Assembly: GCA_902800305.1 (NCBI GenBank)
Contig: CADCDP010000032.1
Coordinates: 1 to 55,747, forward strand
Direction of reading: 5' to 3'
Length of the DNA: 55,747 nucleotides
From: an uncultured Bacteroidales bacterium
GTDB lineage: Bacteria > Bacteroidota > Bacteroidia > Bacteroidales > Bacteroidaceae
Program-made: the position numbers and the translations under genes
Shown: piece by piece, positions 7,277-15,688 of the stretch
Position numbering within the stretch: the first letter of the stretch is position 1
How the letters are laid out: each line of letters opens with the position of its first letter
Notes under the pieces: generated by a model
The model's database searches: none
What the model was told of the DNA's origin: nothing
The model's input: the letters and a program-made list of their open reading frames with translations, nothing else

Positions 7277-9666
7277 TCAACATTGTCCATATCAACTCCC
7301 TTTTCAAAAGAGTAACTGAACGGACTTATTTTATACAAATCAAAATACGGTTCACTTACGGAAAGCGGAGCATTTTGACCTTTTTTTATTCGTAATTGAA
7401 CTATTTGGTTTGCCATCTTCTTCAAGTGATTCTCAATTTCTTTCTTCTTGGCTTTGATAATTGTGAGGTTAACTTTCGGCTTTTGTTTAAGTATTTCTAT
7501 CAATTGTTTTTCTTTTTCCAACAATTCTTCAAACTTACAATCTTCGTCATTCTCTGCAACATAATAACGCATTTCAGTTCCAAAGTATTCTTCATTAATA
7601 AGTTTGAAATTACCAATTTTCTCAAACATACACGATTTTATATCTGTCAAAAAGTTGTCTTCAAGTTTTTTGCCGTAAACAGCGAACAATGATTCTTTTT
7701 GTATTTGGTCAAAAAACAGTTTTTGTACCTCTAATAATGTTTTCTCTTCATAATAATCTTGCACAAAAGCTTTAGATGTATAGCTAATCCAAACTCTGTC
7801 ATTTCCTCTAAAAATCAACTCATAACGCATTTTATCATTGTTCACCAGATTAAAAAGAACAACTCTGCCTTTTTGTGGCATTTTACCGTTTCGGTTGCAA
7901 CGTCCTGCTGACTGCACAATGCTTGCAACAGTTGTAAAATCACGGTAAACAATGGGAAAGTCTATATCTACACCCGCCTCAATCAATTGAGTAGAAATAA
8001 CGATAACTTTTTCATTTGATGCGAGTTTGTCTTTCGCCTCTTGAATTTTTATCTTCCTATCGTCAGGTGTAAAATGAGTATTCAAAAGGATTAATGAACC
8101 ATCAAACCTATCCGACAACAGATTATAGGCTTCTTTTGTATCGTCAATCGTGTTCAAAATCAGTAAAACAGAATTGTCTTCTTCAATTACCATTTCAATT
8201 AAAGAATGAATATCTACTCTTTGTGTTTTGTATGTGATAGCGTATCTATTGAACAATTCGTTTTTGAAGTAACTCAGCGGCAGCAATGGTGCGGGTTTTT
8301 CGTAATCAGCAAAAAATGCTTTTATGTTGTTGTCATAATTAGGCAATTCAAAATTAGGCTGCGTAGCCGTGGATATAATTGCGTAACTATCAAACATCTC
8401 GCAGAACTTCGACAAATATGCAGAAAAGAACCCGTATAGTCTCGGAGGTAGAGCCTGAATTTCATCCAAAAGGAAAACACATTTTGAAAAATTGGGGAGT
8501 TTTAGCAAAACAGAATTTCTGTTGCTTAAAAGCGATTCAAAAAATCTTACAAATGTGGTGATTATCAAAGGATATGAAAATGTATCCTCCTTAAAGTCCA
8601 AAGCGTTTAATTCCTCGATTTTTTCTTCATCGGGCATTGAATCCAATTCGTTTTGAATTTCGTCAAAACGCAGATTGACAGACTTTGAATCAATACGTTG
8701 TATGTATTGCTCGTGTCCTTTGAATATTTTCAAAACTTCATTTTCTACTTGTTCGGTAATTGACAAAAAAGGCAGAGCATAGATGATTCTCTTTGAGCCA
8801 TTCTGTTTGATTATTTCCGCCGCCAACGACAGCAACATCAAGGTTTTACCTGAACCCGTAGGACTTGTTAGGTCAAAAACTCTCTTGCCTTTCTGTAACA
8901 AGTTGTTTATATTTTCAACAGCCTCGCAGCGTATTTGTGTCCTCAGTCTGTTTAAATCAGAATTTTGATTCAGTGATTTCAAAAAAACATCGAGTTTCTT
9001 GCAAAATACATTCGAAAAAGTATCAACATCATCTTTATCCTCTTTCACATAAGACTCGAATTTTGCAGCATCAGCCTTATCCGCCTGAATTAAATTAGCA
9101 AACGCTGATTGAATATTCAAGTAATAATTCAAAGGCTCATTATTGATTTTAGGTAAAAATGCCAATCTTTCTAAAAAAACGTTTTGTGCCTTTTCGTTTG
9201 TTACAATGCTTCTAAAATCAGGTGTTTGCGGATAGAAATATTTGACGTAATTATAAAAAGGCAAATCATTGTTTCCCAAAAACGAAAACAGATCCTTTAT
9301 TTCATTTCTTGACAAAATATATCCATCTATCCCAGATGGACAAAGGTCTGGGAGATTGCCGTGATGTTTGGCTATCAGAACAATTAATCCGATTATGTCA
9401 TTGGGGGACAACTTCCTATTTTTGTCTGCCACAACCATACAATAAAAAATATACGCCGACAGAAGCGAGTGATTAGAATATCCTTGGGGCGTTTTACCTT
9501 CTAACTTTGCTTGGAAGTTAGGATTCATTTTGCCCAAGTCGTGAAAAATGGCGGCTATTTCCGCAAAGAGGGAATCAGTGCGACTATTGACATTCTTCAC
9601 AACGCCTTTGATATGCTCTATCAGCAATTTATCGGGATGCGATTTATATAATGTTATATCAGACAT
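7264..9666 (-). CDS. cas3: CRISPR-associated helicase-nuclease Cas3 (HD + helicase)
   Basis: Cas3 is the recruited nuclease-helicase of type I interference. The 800-aa protein has an N-terminal HD nuclease domain (AIFHDLGK at residues 39-46, YSNHSLLSA, AKHHGNL) followed by a superfamily 2 helicase: Walker A SPTGSGKT near 270, Walker B FLLDEIQALP near 400, STATQPNF, and motif VI QSAGRCNRNG. Both activities look intact. It overlaps cas5 upstream and rhuM downstream by 13 bases each. By eye the gene is clearly more AT-rich than the rhuM-cas4-cas1 block that follows. Confidence 0.96.
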   Translation of the reverse strand: MSDITLYKSHPDKLLIEHIKGVVKNVNSRTDSLFAEIAAIFHDLGKMNPNFQAKLEGKTPQGYSNHSLLSAYIFYCMVVADKNRKLSPNDIIGLIVLIAKHHGNLPDLCPSGIDGYILSRNEIKDLFSFLGNNDLPFYNYVKYFYPQTPDFRSIVTNEKAQNVFLERLAFLPKINNEPLNYYLNIQSAFANLIQADKADAAKFESYVKEDKDDVDTFSNVFCKKLDVFLKSLNQNSDLNRLRTQIRCEAVENINNLLQKGKRVFDLTSPTGSGKTLMLLSLAAEIIKQNGSKRIIYALPFLSITEQVENEVLKIFKGHEQYIQRIDSKSVNLRFDEIQNELDSMPDEEKIEELNALDFKEDTFSYPLIITTFVRFFESLLSNRNSVLLKLPNFSKCVFLLDEIQALPPRLYGFFSAYLSKFCEMFDSYAIISTATQPNFELPNYDNNIKAFFADYEKPAPLLPLSYFKNELFNRYAITYKTQRVDIHSLIEMVIEEDNSVLLILNTIDDTKEAYNLLSDRFDGSLILLNTHFTPDDRKIKIQEAKDKLASNEKVIVISTQLIEAGVDIDFPIVYRDFTTVASIVQSAGRCNRNGKMPQKGRVVLFNLVNNDKMRYELIFRGNDRVWISYTSKAFVQDYYEEKTLLEVQKLFFDQIQKESLFAVYGKKLEDNFLTDIKSCMFEKIGNFKLINEEYFGTEMRYYVAENDEDCKFEELLEKEKQLIEILKQKPKVNLTIIKAKKKEIENHLKKMANQIVQLRIKKGQNAPLSVSEPYFDLYKISPFSYSFEKGVDMDNVECIL

Positions 9667-10358
9667 AAATTTTCAGTTTTGTCGCCATCACTGTAAACAA
9701 AAAAATTGCCCTCCACTGTAATAGAATTGGGATATTCAGGATAAATAATATTTACATATTTATCAGGCAGATTCCAAAAATCATCGTTTTGGAAAGTTGG
9801 TATTTTGTCAAACCCGATTCTAAACATTCCAAATATTTTTGGCTTGCTTCCTGCAACCACAAAGCCCTTTGTCTCAAATTCGCCGTATTTTTTGTCTGAG
9901 AATTCCCCAACAGAAACATATTTGAGTTCCGCTGGACAATTATGCCACCCCAAAATAGGTGGATATTCCGCATTCCCATTTTTTACAGAATCGACAAACC
10001 AGTTAAACAGATTCTCAGAGCGTTTGTTTTTCAATGCAATCCACACGGAAAAAGCTGGCTCTCGCAGAAACTCAAAATATTTCGGTGTACCCGCAGCCGT
10101 AGGATTTATAGCGGTATGGCTTGTAAACCCCCAAGAAATCTTTTTTACAGGATGAAGTAACTGCACCCCGTAAAGCAAATCTTCCGATAATTGCGGAAAC
10201 AACGATTTCATTTTCTGACGCTCGATGCCCAAAACCGCCCCAATCATTCCAATCAAGGCGGTTTTGGTTATCAAATCGTGGGAAAGCGGATTGTTGTTTG
10301 TTTCAGGTCTTTTGAAATGTCCCCAATTACCTTTTATTTCTAATTGAAAACCTTTCAT
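9654..10358 (-). CDS. cas5: Cascade subunit Cas5 (type I-B)
   Basis: Cas5 holds the 5' handle of the crRNA in the Cascade complex. The 234-aa product begins KGFQLEIKGNWGHFKRPETN, the typical Cas5b start in which the first strand leads into a WGHF motif, and continues with SHDLITKTALIGMIGAVLG, the family helix. Its start overlaps the end of cas7 by four bases and its end overlaps cas3, placing it in the effector module cas8b-cas7-cas5-cas3. Confidence 0.93.
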   Translation of the reverse strand: MKGFQLEIKGNWGHFKRPETNNNPLSHDLITKTALIGMIGAVLGIERQKMKSLFPQLSEDLLYGVQLLHPVKKISWGFTSHTAINPTAAGTPKYFEFLREPAFSVWIALKNKRSENLFNWFVDSVKNGNAEYPPILGWHNCPAELKYVSVGEFSDKKYGEFETKGFVVAGSKPKIFGMFRIGFDKIPTFQNDDFWNLPDKYVNIIYPEYPNSITVEGNFFVYSDGDKTENLCLI

Positions 10359-11311
10359 ATTTCCATTTTCTCAAATTTGTTATACTTTTTCAACTCGTCT
10401 TCAATTTCAGGAATTTCCGTGTAGTATCGGACTTTTGCAATTCTAACATCATTCTGCAATTCAGTCAGTTTATTGAAATCAAAGTCGTAGTCGTCCATAC
10501 TACGGATGGTTTCTCCTTTTTTCTCGTTCTTGGGCTTGATAGAAATCAACCTGTCAGCACCGTAAATCTTTTTGTTAGATTCAGCGTAAACGATTTCTAC
10601 TAAAAGTACAGAATTCTGACCAACCTTGCTGCGTGAAAACGAACTGCCCTCGCCACTTGTACCATACCAAAGACCTTCGTACATCAGCTTCAAATCATCG
10701 GAAGTAAGTCCCGTAGTCTCAGCGACTTTGGGATTCACCCAACCGTGAATCTGCATTAGAGAATAGGGAACAAGGGTAGTTGTACCAATCGAACCCTGGG
10801 CATTGCTTTCGCTTGAAGTGAAATGAGTTGTGTTTTGATGCATTCTCAATTCAACCTCGTTGAGCGACGGATTCAGCAATGCGAACTGAACGGGACCTGT
10901 AAACTGGACGTGTCCATTGGTATAGTCTTTATTTTTGATTTTCAGTTTGTCATCAAGTGTTGAAATGCCACCGAACAATCTTACATCGATTTGCTGTTTG
11001 AGAATTTCACCAATATCATTTGATTGTTTCTCGTTTCTGTTTTCGGCAAGCCATTTCAAAACGTTCTTTGAATCGGTTTTGCCTGCGCCTGTTTTTTCGC
11101 TGACATAGATTGAAAGATTCTTGACATCTTCCAAATAAGTTCTGATGAAACGCTTGATCCTCACGTCGCTGACAAGGATTTTCTTGGTTTCTTCGTCGTA
11201 GCGTTGCTCGCCTGTGAACGGGTCGCCATTAGGAATGTTGTACGAAGTTTCGTACAGGAACAGGATCTCTGATTTGTTCACACCCTGATTTGTGTTCTGC
11301 TCATTATTCAT
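10355..11311 (-). CDS. cas7: Cascade backbone subunit Cas7 (Csh2-like, type I-B)
   Basis: Cas7 polymerises along the spacer portion of crRNA. The 318-aa chain has the Csh2 hallmark near the N-terminus (ILFLYETSYNIPNGDPFTG), then LVSDVRIKRFIRTYL, DVRLFGGISTL, GHVQFTGPVQFALLNPS and the central MHQNTTHFTSSESNAQGSIG stretch. Order and overlaps (8 bases with cas8b, 4 with cas5) are those of a standard I-B operon. Base composition is intermediate between its AT-rich neighbours cas8b and cas3 and the adaptation genes. Confidence 0.95.
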   Translation of the reverse strand: MNNEQNTNQGVNKSEILFLYETSYNIPNGDPFTGEQRYDEETKKILVSDVRIKRFIRTYLEDVKNLSIYVSEKTGAGKTDSKNVLKWLAENRNEKQSNDIGEILKQQIDVRLFGGISTLDDKLKIKNKDYTNGHVQFTGPVQFALLNPSLNEVELRMHQNTTHFTSSESNAQGSIGTTTLVPYSLMQIHGWVNPKVAETTGLTSDDLKLMYEGLWYGTSGEGSSFSRSKVGQNSVLLVEIVYAESNKKIYGADRLISIKPKNEKKGETIRSMDDYDFDFNKLTELQNDVRIAKVRYYTEIPEIEDELKKYNKFEKMEI

Positions 11312-11693
11312 TATCGTTATCTTTTAATGATTCAACAATTTCTGATACTTTTTGAAATTGGCTGACAAACTCTTTGCTGTCTTGATAATCAGCCATTATT
11401 TTTTCGAGGCGTTTTTGCAAATTCTTTTTCGATACATTAGGCTCATATTTGAAGTAACCCTCGAAAAATCCAAATGCAAGATGTTCTTTGTCATATTCCG
11501 ACGAAGGTAGATTCGCCAATTCATTACATACTTCCGCACACGCATCACCGTATGCTTTCTCGTGCATAGTTAGTTTTTGGCAAATGTCGTTTACGAACTT
11601 AATACAATCGTCCTTGGTTGTAATACGTCGAGTTAACATTCCGACATACGATTTTTGAAAGGATGCGATTGCATTTTTCAATGGTTTTGACAT
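11304..11693 (-). CDS. Possible internal cas11 start in cas8b
   Basis: In several type I systems the small subunit Cas11 is translated from an internal start near the 3' end of cas8. Here an in-frame ATG at 11693 would give 129 aa starting MSKPLKNAIASFQKSY, all predicted helical and of the right size. The sequence just before it is A/T-rich with no strong Shine-Dalgarno match, which is not decisive in Bacteroidetes. This is inference from family knowledge. Confidence 0.3.
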   Translation of the reverse strand: MSKPLKNAIASFQKSYVGMLTRRITTKDDCIKFVNDICQKLTMHEKAYGDACAEVCNELANLPSSEYDKEHLAFGFFEGYFKYEPNVSKKNLQKRLEKIMADYQDSKEFVSQFQKVSEIVESLKDNDNE

Positions 11694-13385
11694 TTGACCC
11701 AATTTAAAACCTAACTTGTAACTTTTAGTCTCAGTAAGTTCCATATACTTATCGGTTTTAGAATTTTGAATACCATACAAAAATTTCAAGTCGTATTTCA
11801 AAAATGCGAATTTGTTGTCATCCGAACGAATCGAACTTTCCACATTTTGAATGAATGCAGGCAACAATACATTGTCATTGACGTAATTGTCGAGATATAT
11901 CAGTGGAAGCACTTTTATCAAATGCGACCGATATTTAGGATTTTCAACAATTTTGACTTTTTGGCTCTTCTCATCATAGAAAGGGTTACCCAAAATATTC
12001 AAAAAAGAATACTCTATTGACAACGGAAGCAATTCTTTATCACTATTGATTACCTGTTTTCGTTCTTGATATATTTGATGTGCGACATCCGAAATACGTT
12101 CGTCAGTTTGTCTCAGTTTGCTTTTCTCAATGCCAGAAATCTCAACCAAATCTGAATCAGGAGAGGTCATACCTCCCTTTTTACACAATATTAAGTCAAA
12201 CTCCGTTATATCATTGTTTCCTGAAAATACAAAACTAAATAGACTGTCGTTATATTCGTTGGAATTGACAATTGACGTTTCATTGTTCCTGTTTTGAAAT
12301 TCTGTATAGTCCTCGTCAGTAAGATTGTTACCCGAAGGCAAAACTATAAGTTTTATGTCTGTTTTATAAATCAGCCTACCCTTTGACGTATAACTTGTAG
12401 CATAAAACAAACTGCTGATTTCTTCGTCAGTGAATGTCCTTGCCTTATTTTTGTCTTTCAATGAAAAGTTTGGAAACTGAATATCGTTTTTTGTGTCTCC
12501 TGAACATAAATTCTTGTATAAAGATTTTTTCAAAACTAAACCACCTTCTTTGCATTGTTCCACAAACTCCTCTGTCATTTTTGATGATACTGCATTAAAA
12601 CAATCTTTCAACTCGTACCAATGTTTTCCTTTGTAATCAAAGTGAATAAAGATTCTATAATCAGGCATATCAAAAATTTTCCTACGCAGAATATTATCCG
12701 TATCAGGAAACTGATTAATGCCTAATTTTGAAAGACTTTGTTTGGTCAACTTTGTATAATTGTTTTTTATGGCAATGTCATACAGGAGTTCTTCATTATT
12801 TAAAAAGTCTACAAACGGAATACTAATATTGTTAGCAAAATAATACTCCACAGCCGAACCATATTTTAATATCATTTCTATATTGGCAATGCACTTCGAC
12901 ATTTGAATCCGGATACATTCCAAATTAGCAACATTATTATTTGAGTTATTAAAAAGCGGCAACACCTTATTTTTCTGAATAATGCTATTGTAGTCAGCTT
13001 TGCCTCGCTCAAAAGAACCGCTTTGATATGCTTTGGAATTATTGGGATTTGGCAATCTGTAATATCCCTTTTCTGAAACAACAGGAACTGTATTTTTAAC
13101 ACTGCCTACGCTTTCATAGAAAATATCGCCATAAATATATTTGACAAGCCCATCGTTATCTGAGGTTTTAAATGTCAGATAATACAACTTCTCTCTTTGG
13201 TTTTCAGGAACAATAGAAACACTATTAAAATCGATAGAGAAATCATCGTTAACCTTGAACGAAAGACACAACGGATAATTGCCTTTTTTGTCTTTCGGAC
13301 AAGACTGTACATATTTAAAGTGTTTCAGACTATTGTCCGAATTCTTAAGGACTTTTCCTATTTTCAGAACTGTATCTAAACTCAT
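11304..13385 (-). CDS. cas8b: Cascade large subunit Cas8b
   Basis: Position between cas6 and cas7, length (693 aa) and overall character identify this as the I-B large subunit, which recognises the PAM and helps recruit Cas3. Cas8 proteins are poorly conserved, so I rely mainly on context; the SFLNILGNPFYDEKSQ and HLIKVLPLIYLDNYV stretches are compatible with the Csh1/Cas8b group. I see no zinc-finger cysteine set. The helical C-terminal ~130 residues may also be made separately as Cas11 (see next entry). A consensus promoter lies 20-50 bp upstream of the start, so the gene can be transcribed independently of cas6. The gene is strongly AT-rich. Confidence 0.88.
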   Translation of the reverse strand: MSLDTVLKIGKVLKNSDNSLKHFKYVQSCPKDKKGNYPLCLSFKVNDDFSIDFNSVSIVPENQREKLYYLTFKTSDNDGLVKYIYGDIFYESVGSVKNTVPVVSEKGYYRLPNPNNSKAYQSGSFERGKADYNSIIQKNKVLPLFNNSNNNVANLECIRIQMSKCIANIEMILKYGSAVEYYFANNISIPFVDFLNNEELLYDIAIKNNYTKLTKQSLSKLGINQFPDTDNILRRKIFDMPDYRIFIHFDYKGKHWYELKDCFNAVSSKMTEEFVEQCKEGGLVLKKSLYKNLCSGDTKNDIQFPNFSLKDKNKARTFTDEEISSLFYATSYTSKGRLIYKTDIKLIVLPSGNNLTDEDYTEFQNRNNETSIVNSNEYNDSLFSFVFSGNNDITEFDLILCKKGGMTSPDSDLVEISGIEKSKLRQTDERISDVAHQIYQERKQVINSDKELLPLSIEYSFLNILGNPFYDEKSQKVKIVENPKYRSHLIKVLPLIYLDNYVNDNVLLPAFIQNVESSIRSDDNKFAFLKYDLKFLYGIQNSKTDKYMELTETKSYKLGFKLGQMSKPLKNAIASFQKSYVGMLTRRITTKDDCIKFVNDICQKLTMHEKAYGDACAEVCNELANLPSSEYDKEHLAFGFFEGYFKYEPNVSKKNLQKRLEKIMADYQDSKEFVSQFQKVSEIVESLKDNDNE

Positions 13386-13405
13386 GATGTAAATGTTTTC
13401 CGTTG

Positions 13406-13436
13406 CAAATCTACAAATTTCATTTAACTTCTCAAA
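13406..13436 (-). promoter_or_regulatory. Promoter of cas8b-7-5-3-rhuM-4-1-2
   Basis: Minus-strand TTTG (13433-13436), 19 bp, then TAGATTTG (13406-13413), in the 69-bp gap between cas6 and cas8b. The -7 box lies in a 20-bp block (13396-13415) that closely matches the promoters of cas6 and the WYL gene. Confidence 0.6.
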
Positions 13437-13454
13437 ATGAATTCCCTGTTATTT

Positions 13455-14228
13455 TTACGAGGCTTCTATCATCCCAAATCCCATGCTGCCTTTTTCTCCT
13501 AAACCACTTTCGTAGGCAATCTGCATGAGTTCTTCGGGTAGGTCTATCTTGAACTGGTAACGGTAGCCACGCACACGGGTTTCGTCGGGGGTATAGGCTT
13601 TGATGCGGACGAGGGCAGACTTGGGTTCGCTGAGCAGTTGGAGGTGACAGTTAGGGGTGCCACCGAAGGGGTGTCCGTGGATGGTGTTGTAGCGGTCGAG
13701 GAGACCTGTGAGGATGCCCAGTTCGTAGCGTGGGTCAGTAGGCGAGAGGTAATCCATGTGACCACGTTCGTTGCGGAGGGAGATGCAGACGGGCGAAAGG
13801 GTGCGGAAAGTCATGTCGGTATGATAGTCGAGGGGTGGCATCACCTGTATCTCACGCACCATGAACTGTACACCCGATATGGAGTCAGCTATCTGGATTG
13901 TTTGCTGCTGAAACAGCCCTTGGATGAACTGCTGAGTGCTTTTTTCGGGCAGGAAAGTAATGTACAACGTCACAAAGTCAGATTTGACGATAAGACGTTC
14001 ACGCTGCTTGTCAATTCCATACTGCGGTACGATTAGGTTAGAGAACGTGAAAAGTTTGAATCGCTTACCGTTTTGTTGGTAACCGTTTTCGTGTAGCCAT
14101 GTGGAAAACTCAAGGTCGCTCTTCTCCAGTGTGTGATAGATGACACCTTGCAAAGGGTACTGATAGTTGATGGGCAGCTCGCGTCCCATCACTTCTGGTT
14201 GGATTTGTAGGGTTAGTTTGAATCTCAT
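13455..14228 (-). CDS. cas6: CRISPR RNA endonuclease Cas6
   Basis: Cas6 cuts pre-crRNA within each repeat to leave the 8-nt handle. The 257-aa protein has two ferredoxin-like halves, candidate catalytic histidines H32 (VIYHTLEK) and H46 (WLHENG), and the diagnostic C-terminal glycine-rich loop SGLGEKGSMGFGMIE. It is separated from cas8b by 69 bp containing its own promoter, and it starts about 40 bp downstream of a promoter and operator next to the WYL gene. By eye its base composition is less AT-rich than cas8b and cas3. Confidence 0.95.
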   Translation of the reverse strand: MRFKLTLQIQPEVMGRELPINYQYPLQGVIYHTLEKSDLEFSTWLHENGYQQNGKRFKLFTFSNLIVPQYGIDKQRERLIVKSDFVTLYITFLPEKSTQQFIQGLFQQQTIQIADSISGVQFMVREIQVMPPLDYHTDMTFRTLSPVCISLRNERGHMDYLSPTDPRYELGILTGLLDRYNTIHGHPFGGTPNCHLQLLSEPKSALVRIKAYTPDETRVRGYRYQFKIDLPEELMQIAYESGLGEKGSMGFGMIEAS

Positions 14229-14269
14229 GAAATTGTTATATTTTAGTGAATAGATAAGTTTTCGGTTGC

Positions 14270-14277
14270 AAAGTTAC
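14270..14277 (-). promoter_or_regulatory. -7 box of the cas6 promoter
   Basis: TAACTTTG on the minus strand, 42 bp before the cas6 start, inside a 20-bp block (14260-14279) nearly identical to one at the WYL promoter. No TTTG occurs at the proper -33 distance; that position is filled by the inverted repeat at 14285-14305, which suggests regulated rather than constitutive use. Confidence 0.6.
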
Positions 14278-14284
14278 ATCTATG

Positions 14285-14305
14285 TTGCACCAAAACGTGG
14301 TGCAA
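14285..14305. promoter_or_regulatory. Candidate operator of the WYL regulator
   Basis: Perfect 8-bp inverted repeat TTGCACCA-5 bp-TGGTGCAA, centred about 20 bp upstream of the cas6 -7 box and covering the -33 position. It also follows the WYL stop codon by about 20 bp, but no T-run comes after it in the direction of WYL transcription, so a protein-binding site is more likely than a terminator. Confidence 0.5.
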
Positions 14306-14323
14306 TATAAACTTTTTTTGATT

Positions 14324-15229
14324 TTATTGGTAATTCCCTTTCATTTTATCGAGGATTTCGCAGATTTTGTCTTTCAATGTTTGAGGTTCCAGCACTTTTA
14401 AGCGGTAGCTTTTGCGGAGGATTTCACCAATGAAGTCATCGGTCGGACATAGGTAATAAGTAAAGTCTGAATATTCCGCATAGGTGGCTATTTCCTTTTG
14501 CGAATGGTGGAGGGGAAGGTCACGTAGGTAGAACCGTTCTGTTCCGAAGGCTCTAAGCACCACTTTCTGAGGATGGTCGTGGTCGGTGCGATAAACGCCA
14601 TACCAATCGCGGAAATGAGTCTCTGCATCAAAGTCGGGAACGAGTTGGAAAGTTTCTTCCAATAGGGCCAGCGATTTGATTCTGTCAAGGGAGAAGGTTC
14701 TGAACTGTTCATCAGTTCTTGCCAGCAAATACCATCTCTGTTTGTAGAGCTTCAGGCAATATGGTTCAGCGTGAGGATGTGATTTAATCTCACAATCACT
14801 GTATTTCTGATAAGTGAAGGAGATGCAGCGGTTGGCTTTCATGGCTTCGAGGATGGGTTGCAGAAACTCTTGCCCCGATGGAATATCTTCGAGTAAAATT
14901 CTGTTCTGAAGGGTCACGCTTTCCTGCACGGCTGTGTGAACGGTCATTGAAGAAAGCATCCAATTGGAGATAGAGTCTTCTCGAAGGACTTCTGGGTTTT
15001 CGATGTAATATTTGAAACCATCCTTTTTATCACATTCAATGTTGATGTCAAAGATTTCCTGTATAGCCTCTTTGTGCCTGTTGAACGTGTTACGATGCAT
15101 TTCCACACCGTCGCTCAGACTCTGATTCCTCATCCATCTCTGGTTCAAGTCTTTGAGAGTGATTTTTTCTGCTTTGAGGATAGTGGTAACAAGCCAAATA
15201 TACTGCTGAAAGATTTTTGTTTTTCCCAT
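14324..15229 (-). CDS. WYL-domain transcriptional regulator
   Basis: The 301-aa protein has an N-terminal winged-helix-like region (about 1-75) and a central WYL domain, with CISFTYQKYSDCEIKSHPHAEPYCLKLYKQRWYLLAR and FSLDRIKSL matching the family pattern. WYL proteins commonly sense nucleic acids or nucleotides and regulate CRISPR and other defence loci. It lies just upstream of cas6 on the same strand, with an inverted repeat between them, so local control of the cas operon is the natural inference. Whether it activates or represses cannot be told from sequence. Confidence 0.88.
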   Translation of the reverse strand: MGKTKIFQQYIWLVTTILKAEKITLKDLNQRWMRNQSLSDGVEMHRNTFNRHKEAIQEIFDINIECDKKDGFKYYIENPEVLREDSISNWMLSSMTVHTAVQESVTLQNRILLEDIPSGQEFLQPILEAMKANRCISFTYQKYSDCEIKSHPHAEPYCLKLYKQRWYLLARTDEQFRTFSLDRIKSLALLEETFQLVPDFDAETHFRDWYGVYRTDHDHPQKVVLRAFGTERFYLRDLPLHHSQKEIATYAEYSDFTYYLCPTDDFIGEILRKSYRLKVLEPQTLKDKICEILDKMKGNYQ

Positions 15230-15267
15230 AGTGCATCATTCATTATATTAAGATTCATTTTCGGTTA

Positions 15268-15299
15268 CAAAGTTACACTTTTTCCTTATTACTTCCAAA
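15268..15299 (-). promoter_or_regulatory. Promoter of the WYL regulator gene
   Basis: Minus-strand TTTG (15296-15299), 20 bp, TAACTTTG (15268-15275). Positions 15258-15277 match the cas6 promoter block at 19 of 20 bases. Confidence 0.6.
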
Positions 15300-15383
15300 G
15301 ATGAAAGGGTAAAAACTACACGCCACCTCCTCTATGAAGCGTTGCTCATAAGGATTGGCATATTTAGCCTTATTATTAAAACA
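15273..15383 (-). pseudogene. Possible 3' remnant of an unknown gene
   Basis: The minus strand is open for about 30 codons, reading KYANPYEQRFIEEVACSF then YPFIFGSNKEKV and a TAA at 15273-15275. The codons look like real coding sequence, but the frame is lost upstream in the 23-bp repeat array and the stop overlaps the WYL promoter. No start codon fits. I take it as a fragment of a lost gene, or chance. Confidence 0.25.
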
Positions 15384-15536
15384 AATTTAGCCTTATTATA
15401 GTATCTAATTTAGCATTATTATAAGAATTAATTTAGCATTGTTACAAAAATCGATTTAGAATTGTTATAGAAAGTAATTTGGCTTTGTTATAAATTCTAA
15501 TTTAGCATTTATATACTTTTTTATAATAAAGCTAAA
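15362..15536. repeat. Seven 23-bp direct repeats plus an inverted unit
   Basis: Units beginning ATTTAG(C/A)(C/A)TT(A/G)TTA start at 15362, 15385, 15408, 15431, 15454, 15477 and 15500, an exact 23-bp period; the last is partial and the sixth begins ATTTGG. At about 15520-15537 the sequence TTATAATAAAGCTAAA is the reverse complement of the unit core. The whole block is very AT-rich. It occupies most of the 459-bp gap between the WYL gene and the first HU-like gene. It resembles an iteron or protein-binding array. Confidence 0.75.
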
Positions 15537-15565
15537 AGAAAATGGATAAAAAATGTAAGATTATA

Positions 15566-15595
15566 TTTGTAATCGAAATAAATCATCTATATTTG
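15566..15595 (+). promoter_or_regulatory. Promoter of the tandem HU-like genes
   Basis: TTTG (15566-15569), 18 bp, TATATTTG (15588-15595), about 90 bp before the first HU-like gene and 30-50 bp after the repeat array. Confidence 0.6.
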
Positions 15596-15688
15596 CAGGG
15601 CTATAGAAAATGGAGCACACTCGTTCGCATGAATGAGGTGCTTCTATGGAACTTAAATACAAATTGAAATAAAAGGAAGGAGGTAAAA

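Noticed and set aside
14285..14305. Inverted repeat as terminator of the WYL gene
   Set aside because: No T-run follows on the minus strand; it sits over the cas6 -33 position.
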